DNA of 64,000 nt from Hahnella lacustris. GTDB taxonomy: Bacteria; Pseudomonadota; Gammaproteobacteria; Burkholderiales; Burkholderiaceae_A. Made by a program: the position numbers and the translations under genes. Position 1 is the stretch's first letter. Every line of letters begins with the position of its first letter. Positions 57,746-64,000 of this stretch are shown here, piece after piece. The stretch covers positions 1,488,001 through 1,552,000 of the forward strand of contig OZ239148.1 of the NCBI GenBank assembly GCA_965194655.1, written 5' to 3'. Under the pieces are notes generated by a model. That model saw only the letters and a program-made list of their open reading frames with translations. It had not been told where the DNA came from and did not search any database.

Positions 57746-58543
57746 ATGTCATTTCTGCACGGCAAACGTATTCTCATCACCGGCTTGCTCTCCAACCGCT
57801 CCATCGCATATGGGGTGGCCAAGGCTTGTCATGCTCAGGGCGCTGAGCTGGCGTTCACCTACCAGAATGAGCGATTTGAGGCGCGCGTGAAGGAAATGGC
57901 GGCCGAGTTCTCCAGTAGCCTGTGCTTCCCTTGTGATGTGTCCGAGGACAGCCAGATCGAGGCCCTCTTTGCAGCCCTTGGGCAGCACTGGACCCATTTA
58001 GACGGGCTTTTGCACGCCATCGCCTTCGCACCTCGCGAGGCCATCGCGGGTGAGTTTCTAGATGGCCTGAGCCGAGAGAGCTTCCGGATTGCGCATGAAA
58101 TCTCCTCTTACAGCTTTCCAGCACTTGCCAAAGCAGCGCTCCCCCTCATGAAAGAGAAGGGGGGCGCGCTGGTCACCCTCAGCTATCTCGGAGCCGAACG
58201 GGTCGTGCCGGCCTACAACACCATGGGTCTTGCCAAAGCCAGCTTGGAGGCGGCCACCCGCTACCTCGCTGCGAATCTTGGCCCCATGGGGATTCGAGTG
58301 AATGCGGTCTCAGCCGGCCCCATCAAGACCCTTGCGGCCAGTGGCATCAAGGGATTTGGCTCCATCTTGAGCGTGGTCGAAAAAGCTGCACCGCTGCGCA
58401 AGAACGTCTCCATCCACGATGTTGGCAATGCCTGCGCGTTCTTGCTCTCAGACCTCGCAGGCGGGATCACCGGGGAGGTCACCATGGTTGATGCGGGCTT
58501 CTCCCGCGTGAGCTTTGCACTCAACGAAGACGGACAGGGCTGA
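57746..58543 (+). CDS. fabI: Enoyl-[acyl-carrier-protein] reductase (NADH)
   Basis: 265 residues from the ATG at 57746. Final reduction step of fatty-acid elongation, cytoplasmic. GKRILITGLLSNRSIAYGVAKA (residues 5-26) is the FabI version of the nucleotide loop, and LSYLGAERVVPAYNTMGLAKASLEA has the two Tyr and the Lys (Y-x6-K). MVDAGFS close to the C-terminus matches. Longer in-frame starts upstream overlap the divergent binding-protein gene and are not used. Its stop overlaps the thyA ATG by 1 nt. Confidence 0.95.
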   Translation: MSFLHGKRILITGLLSNRSIAYGVAKACHAQGAELAFTYQNERFEARVKEMAAEFSSSLCFPCDVSEDSQIEALFAALGQHWTHLDGLLHAIAFAPREAIAGEFLDGLSRESFRIAHEISSYSFPALAKAALPLMKEKGGALVTLSYLGAERVVPAYNTMGLAKASLEAATRYLAANLGPMGIRVNAVSAGPIKTLAASGIKGFGSILSVVEKAAPLRKNVSIHDVGNACAFLLSDLAGGITGEVTMVDAGFSRVSFALNEDGQG

Positions 58544-59349
58544 TGCAGCCGTATCTGGATCTGATGCGGCACGTGCTGCATCACGGCACCGCAAAATCGG
58601 ACCGAACCGGCACCGGAACGCGCTCCGTCTTTGGCTGGCAGATGCGGTTTAACTTGGCCGAAGGGTTTCCACTGGTCACCACCAAGAAACTCCACACCAA
58701 GAGCATCATCCATGAGCTGCTCTGGTTCCTTCGCGGTGAGACAAACATTGCCAGTCTCAAGGCGGCTGGGGTGAGCATCTGGGACGAATGGGCCGATTCA
58801 GAGGGCGAGTTGGGCCCGGTTTATGGGAAGCAATGGCGTGCCTGGCCGGCCCCCACCGCTGAGAATCCCAAGGCAGCGATCGATCAGATTCAGCAATTGC
58901 TCGAACAAATCCAGCGCAATCCAGACTCGCGTCGGCTCATCGTGAGCGCCTGGAACGTCTCCGACATTCCACAGATGGCACTGGCCCCCTGCCACGCCTT
59001 TTTCCAGTTTTATGTCGCCGATGGAAAGCTCTCTTGCCAGCTCTATCAGCGCAGCGCAGACATCTTCCTGGGCGTTCCCTTCAACATAGCCAGCTACGCC
59101 TTGCTCACCCACATGGTGGCGCAACAGACCAACCTGGCCGTGGGAGACTTCATCTGGACTGGCGGCGACTGCCACCTTTATGAGAACCATCTCGATCAAG
59201 CGCGAGAGCAGCTCAGCCGAACGCCATTCGAACTCCCAACCCTTCACATTCGCCGCAGACCTGAGAGCCTCTTTGACTATGTCTTCGAGGACTTCGAGAT
59301 TCAGAACTATCAATGTCACCCGGCCATCAAGGCTCCGGTGGCCATCTAG
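58543..59349 (+). CDS. thyA: Thymidylate synthase
   Basis: 268 residues, standard size. Makes dTMP from dUMP with methylenetetrahydrofolate. Active-site Cys150 in MALAPCHAFFQFYV, folate/dUMP contacts in SDRTGTGTRSVFG, HELLWFLRGETN, YQRSADIFLGVPFNIASYALL and HLYENHLDQ. The ATG overlaps the fabI stop (TGATG). Its partner folA follows 8 nt downstream and regenerates tetrahydrofolate. Confidence 0.97.
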   Translation: MQPYLDLMRHVLHHGTAKSDRTGTGTRSVFGWQMRFNLAEGFPLVTTKKLHTKSIIHELLWFLRGETNIASLKAAGVSIWDEWADSEGELGPVYGKQWRAWPAPTAENPKAAIDQIQQLLEQIQRNPDSRRLIVSAWNVSDIPQMALAPCHAFFQFYVADGKLSCQLYQRSADIFLGVPFNIASYALLTHMVAQQTNLAVGDFIWTGGDCHLYENHLDQAREQLSRTPFELPTLHIRRRPESLFDYVFEDFEIQNYQCHPAIKAPVAI

Positions 59350-59357
59350 GATCTGAG

Positions 59358-59882
59358 GTGCGCCCACTGATCACCGCTGTTGTCGCCATGGCCAGAAACC
59401 GCTGCATCGGCCAGAACAATCAGCTGCCATGGCACTTGCCAGAGGATCTGCAACACTTTAAGGCACTGACACTGGGCAAGCCGGTGCTTCTCGGCCGTAA
59501 GACCTACGAGTCAATTCTCTCGATGCGGGGTAAGCCACTTCCTGGACGGCCTCATCAGGTGCTGACCCGACAGGACGATTGGCAGCCGCTTGCAGCGCAT
59601 CGAGATCAGGTGCGAGTGGTTCGATCAGTGGAAGAGTCCCTCTGGCTCACCGAGACGATGGGCGAGCCCGAACTCATGGTGATTGGTGGAGCGGAGGTCT
59701 ACAGCCAAGCGCTCTCCATGACGGATCGACTTGAACTCACCTGGATTGACCAGATCGTTCCTGGGGATGCTTTTTTTCCAGAGCACCTGGAAGCGGAGTG
59801 GGCTGAGCAGTCAGTCTCCGATTGGCAGACCTCCACCTCAGGAATTCGCTTTCGGTTTCAGACCCTGAGCAGATCGCGCTGA
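59358..59882 (+). CDS. folA: Dihydrofolate reductase
   Basis: 174 residues from the GTG at 59358; an earlier in-frame ATG at 59313 lies within thyA and adds a non-family tail. ITAVVAMARNRCIGQNNQLPWHLPEDLQHFK (residues 5-35) contains the catalytic acid and Pro-Trp of DHFR, GKPVLLGRKTYESI the NADPH region, and ELMVIGGAEVYSQAL the second glycine pair. Slightly longer than the E. coli enzyme. Its stop is directly adjacent to that of the convergent dcd gene. Confidence 0.93.
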   Translation: MRPLITAVVAMARNRCIGQNNQLPWHLPEDLQHFKALTLGKPVLLGRKTYESILSMRGKPLPGRPHQVLTRQDDWQPLAAHRDQVRVVRSVEESLWLTETMGEPELMVIGGAEVYSQALSMTDRLELTWIDQIVPGDAFFPEHLEAEWAEQSVSDWQTSTSGIRFRFQTLSRSR

Positions 59883-60449
59883 CTAAGTCTTCGGGAGCGT
59901 GACCCCGGTCTGCCCCTGGTACTTCCCCCCACGGTCTTTGTAAGAGGTGTCGCAGACTTCGTCGCTCTCGAAGAACAGCATCTGGGCACACCCCTCATTG
60001 GCGTAGATCTTCGCAGGCAAGGGGGTGGTGTTGGAGAACTCTAGGGTCACGTGGCCCTCCCACTCAGGCTCGAGAGGGGTGACATTCACGATAATTCCGC
60101 AACGGGCGTAAGTGGACTTACCCAAGCAAACCACCAGGGTACTGCGCGGAATGCGGAAGTACTCCACCGTACGGGCCAGCGCGAATGAATTGGGCGGGAT
60201 GATGCAGACAGGCCCCTTGAAGTCCACAAAGGAGCCGGTATCAAAATTCTTTGGGTCGACGATGGTGCTGTTGATGTTCGTGAAGATCTTGAACTCATCC
60301 GCGCACCGCACGTCGTATCCGTAGCTCGAGGTGCCGTACGACACAATCTTCTGGCCGGACACCTCCCGCACCTGCCCAGCCTCGAATGGCTCAATCATGG
60401 CCTGGGCCTGGGCCATGCGGCGGATCCAATGGTCGCTTTTTATGGTCAT
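59883..60449 (-). CDS. dcd: dCTP deaminase
   Basis: 188 residues, typical for proteobacterial Dcd. Deaminates dCTP to dUTP, the source of dUMP for ThyA encoded next door. Signature segments: MTIKSDHWIRRMAQ, SYGTSSYGYDVRCADEFKIFTN, PPNSFALARTVEYFRIP, GKSTYARCGIIVNVTPLEPEWEGHVTLEFSNTTPLPAKIYANEGCAQ (in pieces) with the catalytic Glu in PLEPEWEG, and SYKDRGGKYQGQ at the end. Divergent from metG across only 36 bp. Confidence 0.97.
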   Translation of the reverse strand: MTIKSDHWIRRMAQAQAMIEPFEAGQVREVSGQKIVSYGTSSYGYDVRCADEFKIFTNINSTIVDPKNFDTGSFVDFKGPVCIIPPNSFALARTVEYFRIPRSTLVVCLGKSTYARCGIIVNVTPLEPEWEGHVTLEFSNTTPLPAKIYANEGCAQMLFFESDEVCDTSYKDRGGKYQGQTGVTLPKT

Positions 60450-60485
60450 GAGGGAATTATGACCGAAGCGCTAAACTAGGAGGCT

Positions 60486-62183
60486 ATGACTCGTCGAGCC
60501 TTCTTTATTACCTCTGCCCTCCCTTATGCCAATGGTGCGATTCATCTGGGGCATATGGTCGAGCACATCCAGACCGATATTTTCTCGAGATTTCAACGGC
60601 TTCAGAGCCACGAGGTGGTGGCAGTGTGCGCCGATGACACCCACGGCACCCCCATCATGCTGCGAGCAGAGAAAGAGGGGATCTCCGCGGAGGCCCTGAT
60701 CGAGCGAGTCTGGGCAGAGCATGATCGAGATTTCAGATCGTTCGGGGTCCAGTATGACCTCTACTACACCACCCACTCTCCCGAAAACCAGACGCTCTCT
60801 GAACAGATTTACTTGGCTCTCAAGGCGCAGGGGCTCATTGACATCCGCACCATCGAGCAGATGTACGACCCGGTCAAATCCATGTTCCTTCCCGACCGAT
60901 TCATCAAGGGGGACTGTCCAAAATGTGGTGCGAAAGATCAATACGGAGACTCATGTGAAGTCTGTGGGGCGACCTACGCACCGACCGACCTGATCAATCC
61001 CGTCTCAGCGGTGAGCGGCGCACGGCCCGAAACCCGTGAGAGTGAGCATCACTTCTTTCGGCTCTCAGACCCAAGATGCATTGAGTTTCTGAATCGTTGG
61101 GCGCTAGATGAGGATCGTCTGCAGCCCGAGGCAGCCAACAAACTGAGGGAATGGCTAGGCGAAGATGAGCAGGGTCAGTCTCGGATGAGCGACTGGGATA
61201 TCTCACGTGATGCGCCCTACTTTGGGTTCGAGATTCCTGGTGCACCGGGGAAGTATTTCTACGTCTGGCTCGACGCGCCGATTGGCTATTACGCGGCGCT
61301 CAAGAAATGGTGCTCCGAGCATGAGCGCGCTTTTGAAGACTTCGTCGGCCCAGATTCCTCCGTTGAGCAGATTCACTTCATCGGCAAAGACATTCTGTAT
61401 TTCCACACGCTCTTCTGGCCTGCCATGCTGGTGTTCTCCGGGCATCGGGCGCCCACACACGTGTACGCACACGGGTTCCTCACGGTGGACGGTGCCAAGA
61501 TGAGCAAGTCACGTGGGACTTTCATCACCGCCCAGAGCTATATCGAGCAGGGCCTCAACCCCGACTGGCTGCGCTACTACTTCGCATCCAAGCTCAACGG
61601 CAGCATGGAGGATCTTGACCTCAACTTCACAGACTTCATTGCCAAGGTCAATAGCGATCTCGTGGGCAAGTTCGCCAATATTGCAAGCCGTTGTGCAGGC
61701 TTCGTGGTGAAGCGCTTCGACGGACGCCTACTGGGTGATGCCCGTGATCACTCAGAGGGCGACCATGCAAGCCTAGAGGCTCTTTTCATAGAACGCGCGG
61801 CCAGCATCGCCCAGGCCTACGAGACACGCGACACTGCACGGGCCGTTCGCGACATTGGCGCTCTGATGGATGCGGTGAATGGGTATGTCGACCAATACAA
61901 GCCGTGGGAACTCGCCAAGCAGGAGGGCCAAGAGGCCCTGCTTCATCGCGTCGTAAGCACCAGCCTTCGCGCATTTGCACGTCTCTCTATCCTCCTCAAA
62001 CCCATTCTGCCCACCGCTGTCGCTCGAGCAGAAACAGAGGTCTTCGGACTCACACAGCCGTGGTCCTGGTCTGACCTTGACCGTCCCGCACTCGAGAAGG
62101 TGCAGCCTTTTCAACACCTCTTCTCACGGGTCGATCGAGATCAGGTTGACCGTCTGATTGAAGCCAATAAAACCAGCCTCTAG
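60486..62183 (+). CDS. metG: Methionyl-tRNA synthetase lacking the C-terminal tRNA-binding domain
   Basis: 565 residues. HIGH motif as HLGH (residues 21-24, YANGAIHLGHMVEH), zinc knuckle CPKC...CEVC (about 144-160), KMSKS motif near residue 338 (DGAKMSKSRGTF), and an anticodon-binding helical region with QYKPWELAKQ. Many betaproteobacterial MetG proteins are about 690 residues with a C-terminal EMAPII/OB-fold domain; here the protein ends after the anticodon domain and is followed 10 nt later by the DUF3460 gene, so the extra domain is genuinely absent. Charging of tRNA-Met should still be possible. Confidence 0.95.
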   Translation: MTRRAFFITSALPYANGAIHLGHMVEHIQTDIFSRFQRLQSHEVVAVCADDTHGTPIMLRAEKEGISAEALIERVWAEHDRDFRSFGVQYDLYYTTHSPENQTLSEQIYLALKAQGLIDIRTIEQMYDPVKSMFLPDRFIKGDCPKCGAKDQYGDSCEVCGATYAPTDLINPVSAVSGARPETRESEHHFFRLSDPRCIEFLNRWALDEDRLQPEAANKLREWLGEDEQGQSRMSDWDISRDAPYFGFEIPGAPGKYFYVWLDAPIGYYAALKKWCSEHERAFEDFVGPDSSVEQIHFIGKDILYFHTLFWPAMLVFSGHRAPTHVYAHGFLTVDGAKMSKSRGTFITAQSYIEQGLNPDWLRYYFASKLNGSMEDLDLNFTDFIAKVNSDLVGKFANIASRCAGFVVKRFDGRLLGDARDHSEGDHASLEALFIERAASIAQAYETRDTARAVRDIGALMDAVNGYVDQYKPWELAKQEGQEALLHRVVSTSLRAFARLSILLKPILPTAVARAETEVFGLTQPWSWSDLDRPALEKVQPFQHLFSRVDRDQVDRLIEANKTSL

Positions 62184-62193
62184 GAGCCCCTCC

Positions 62194-62394
62194 ATGCCCA
62201 TTTTCTCGCGCGCCCACTACGAGTCTGAGGTCACCCAGTTTCTGTCCGATCTCAAACTCGCTAAGCCTCACCTTGAACAATCGCAGCGCGAGGGTCGAGC
62301 CCGACTCTGGGACAAGGAACCCATCGACCTCGATCAGTTTGAGCGTTCACAGCGCGCACGCGTGGCTCAGAAGCCCTACGTGTACCAAATTTAA
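62194..62394 (+). CDS. DUF3460 family small protein
   Basis: 66 residues from the ATG at 62194 with TAGGAG 7 nt upstream. YESEVTQFLSDLKLAKPHLEQSQREGRARLWDK and a terminal RVAQKPYVYQI define DUF3460, a short cytoplasmic protein known mainly from Burkholderiales and typically located immediately before scpA, as here (6-nt gap). Function unknown. Confidence 0.93.
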   Translation: MPIFSRAHYESEVTQFLSDLKLAKPHLEQSQREGRARLWDKEPIDLDQFERSQRARVAQKPYVYQI

Positions 62395-62400
62395 GACCAG

Positions 62401-63222
62401 GTGACGACCACCCCTCCCCCGAGCCCGGAGGTCGAGGCCATTGCGCGCCTCTACGGTGAGCCTCTGGTCGATTTTCCACGAGACCTCTACATTCCACCCG
62501 ATGCGCTGGAGGTGATTCTGGAGGCCTTTGAAGGGCCGCTGGACCTTCTGCTCTATCTCATTCGGCGGCAGAATTTCAACATCCTCGACATTCCCATGGC
62601 CGAGGTCACGCAGCAGTACCTGAAGTACATCGATGAGGTTCGCGAGCACAACCTCGAACTCGCTGCGGAATACCTGCTCATGGCAGCCATGCTCATTGAG
62701 ATCAAGTCGCGCATGCTTCTCCCTGTGCGCCCCAAGGCGGGCGAGGATGAGCCCGAGGACCCACGTGCAGAGTTGGTGCGAAGGCTCCTCGAGTACGAGC
62801 AGATGAAGCTTGCTGGACAGAAGCTCGATCACCTTCCCCAGGCCGGGCGAGATGTCTTTGCCGCTCAGGTGATGATCGAACAGACCCTCGTTCCTCGGCT
62901 GCCACAGGTGAGTGCCCTGGACCTTCAACAAGCGTGGAGAGAGCTCCTGAAAAGGGCCAAGCTCGTGGCCCATCATCAGGTCACCCGAGAGGCACTCTCC
63001 GTGCGAGAGCACATGGCGAAGATCCTTCGTCAGCTTCGAGCCGTCTCCTTTGTCGAGTTCCAAGACCTCTTCGAAGAGGCAATCCGCGCAGGTGGGGGCA
63101 TACCGGTGGTCGTGGTTCACTTCCTCGCGCTCCTCGAACTGGCCCGGGAGGGTTTGATCGATCTCACGCAGGCAGCGCCCTTTGCACCCATTTATGTCCG
63201 GCTCTCCAGTCAGTCCAGCTGA
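62401..63222 (+). CDS. scpA: Segregation and condensation protein A
   Basis: 273 residues starting with GTG. The kleisin subunit of the SMC-ScpAB complex that organises and segregates the chromosome. FEGPLDLLLYLIRRQNFNILDIPMAEVTQQYLKYI (in pieces, about 43-78) is the SMC-neck binding N-terminal domain, AAEYLLMAAMLIEIKSRMLLP follows, and the winged-helix C-terminus ends with VVVHFLALLELAREGLIDLTQ, which contacts the SMC head. The 3' end overlaps murB by 29 nt. ScpB is not in the window. Confidence 0.95.
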   Translation: MTTTPPPSPEVEAIARLYGEPLVDFPRDLYIPPDALEVILEAFEGPLDLLLYLIRRQNFNILDIPMAEVTQQYLKYIDEVREHNLELAAEYLLMAAMLIEIKSRMLLPVRPKAGEDEPEDPRAELVRRLLEYEQMKLAGQKLDHLPQAGRDVFAAQVMIEQTLVPRLPQVSALDLQQAWRELLKRAKLVAHHQVTREALSVREHMAKILRQLRAVSFVEFQDLFEEAIRAGGGIPVVVVHFLALLELAREGLIDLTQAAPFAPIYVRLSSQSS

Positions 63223-64000
63223 TCTCACGAGCCTCAACACCCTTAGGCTTCCCGCATTCGCAGACTCACTGATGGTGTTGCGAGACAGCCTCGCACTGCC
63301 TGCGTTGAGCGAGCGCCTGCGAGACCAACCTCGGTTCATTCTCGGTGGCGGAAGTAATGTGGTGATCACCCACGACCGAACCGATCCACTCCCGGTGACC
63401 GTGATCCATAACCAGCTGCGTGGACTGGTGAGACTCGAACAAGACGAGAACCACATCATCGTGCGATGTGCTGCCGGAGAGTCCTGGCACGCCTTTGTGA
63501 TGTGGACACTCTCCCAGGGCTGGGCCGGTCTGGAGAACCTTGCCCTTATTCCAGGAACGGTCGGAGCCGCCCCCATTCAGAACATTGGCGCGTACGGCGT
63601 AGAGGTCTGTGATCGAATTGAGGCGGTCCATGCCTGGGACTTTCAGGATCAGTCACATGTGAGTTTTAGTGCGGATGAATGTGGGTTTGGCTATCGTCGG
63701 TCACAGTTCAAGGATGCTTCCATCCAAGGCCCATGGGATCGCCCACGCTATCTGGTCGTCGCTGTCGATTTTCGGCTCCAAACGGGCCGCCATCCCAAGC
63801 TGGAATTTGCCTACGCCGGCCTGGCCGCTGAAGTCGAGCGCCTCGCACATGGGCATGCAGCCTCGCCGATGCTTATTGCCCATGCCGTCATGTCGCTTCG
63901 AAATCAAAAGCTCCCGTCGCCCGAACAGCTGGGCAATGTCGGGAGCTTCTTCATGAACCCCATCGTTCCTGTGGCGTTTGCAAATACGCTCTCCGAGCGT
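63194..64000 (+). CDS. murB: UDP-N-acetylenolpyruvoylglucosamine reductase, 3'-truncated by window end
   Basis: Plus-strand frame from the ATG at 63194, inside the end of scpA, open to the right edge (269 codons). Reduces enolpyruvyl-UDP-GlcNAc to UDP-MurNAc in peptidoglycan synthesis. FILGGGSNVVIT is the FAD-binding loop, GLENLALIPGTVGAAPIQNIGAYGVEV is the type I MurB signature, FGYRRSQFK supplies an active-site Arg, and NVGSFFMNPIV carries the catalytic Ser. The first 25 residues are short and not strongly conserved; the C-terminus lies outside the window. Confidence 0.95.
   Translation, partial: MSGSPVSPADLTSLNTLRLPAFADSLMVLRDSLALPALSERLRDQPRFILGGGSNVVITHDRTDPLPVTVIHNQLRGLVRLEQDENHIIVRCAAGESWHAFVMWTLSQGWAGLENLALIPGTVGAAPIQNIGAYGVEVCDRIEAVHAWDFQDQSHVSFSADECGFGYRRSQFKDASIQGPWDRPRYLVVAVDFRLQTGRHPKLEFAYAGLAAEVERLAHGHAASPMLIAHAVMSLRNQKLPSPEQLGNVGSFFMNPIVPVAFANTLSER

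Noticed and set aside
62347..63576. Minus-strand 409-codon frame
   Set aside because: Lies antisense to the scpA, murB and DUF3460 genes, which have clear family motifs; the antisense product has none.
1..64000. CRISPR arrays, rRNA genes and insertion sequences
   Set aside because: No regularly spaced repeats of suitable size, no rRNA sequence and no transposase gene with inverted ends were found on reading through.

Overview
The window reads as chromosome from a betaproteobacterium, most likely order Burkholderiales. This rests on gene families and neighbourhoods, not on any search: an EPS-type MarR regulator, a DUF3460 gene between metG and scpA, a Yej-type oligopeptide ABC transporter next to fabI, a TakP-like TRAP transporter, and quinone-linked sulfide oxidation. 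Genes are dense, often overlap by 1-4 bases, and use GTG or TTG starts fairly often.

Left part (1-7991). A minus-strand exopolysaccharide/GDP-fucose operon (MarR-type regulator, manC, fcl, gmd, a methyltransferase-like protein and a truncated epimerase) is followed by a tyrosine recombinase, a nucleotidyltransferase-domain gene and an AT-rich stretch that ends in the 3' half of a tRNA-Asn gene. That half-tRNA is followed by a terminator hairpin and preceded by two imperfect copies of an approximately 83-bp segment spaced exactly 212 bp apart. I read this as the right attachment site of an integrated island whose cargo includes the EPS genes; the left end lies outside the window. Two toxin-antitoxin pairs (MazEF-like and HigBA) and a DUF3024 remnant lie just to its right.

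Middle part (9.9-37.6 kb). Mostly small operons: a winged-helix/membrane-protein pair; an amidohydrolase group; a thiosulfate-type operon (periplasmic rhodanese, YeeE/YedE transporter, a 51-residue protein, a VOC protein); a lysine-acylation writer/eraser pair (acyl-CoA synthetase-GNAT fusion plus HDAC-like deacetylase); a Tat-exported metallo-beta-lactamase-fold protein; sulfide:quinone oxidoreductase with DUF5368; a poly-HAMP chemoreceptor; a hybrid histidine kinase overlapping a patatin-like lipase; and an M16 peptidase.

Signalling island (37.6-41.8 kb). This is the most interesting locus. A SiaB-like kinase, a SiaC-like (DUF1987) switch protein, a class III nucleotide cyclase and a PP2C/SpoIIE phosphatase with a CBS-like input domain form one tight operon. 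A GGDEF protein with a destroyed active site but an intact RxxD inhibitory-site motif is transcribed divergently. It resembles the Pseudomonas SiaABCD partner switch, but a cyclase stands where the diguanylate cyclase should be and the phosphatase has a soluble input domain.

Right part (41.8-64 kb). Small envelope proteins, an amidase-TRAP transporter operon with an internal terminator, an RND efflux pump with lipoprotein adaptor, a Yej-like peptide ABC transporter, and then housekeeping genes: fabI-thyA-folA, dcd, metG, a DUF3460 gene, scpA and a 3'-truncated murB. No rRNA genes, intact tRNA genes, insertion sequences or CRISPR arrays were seen.
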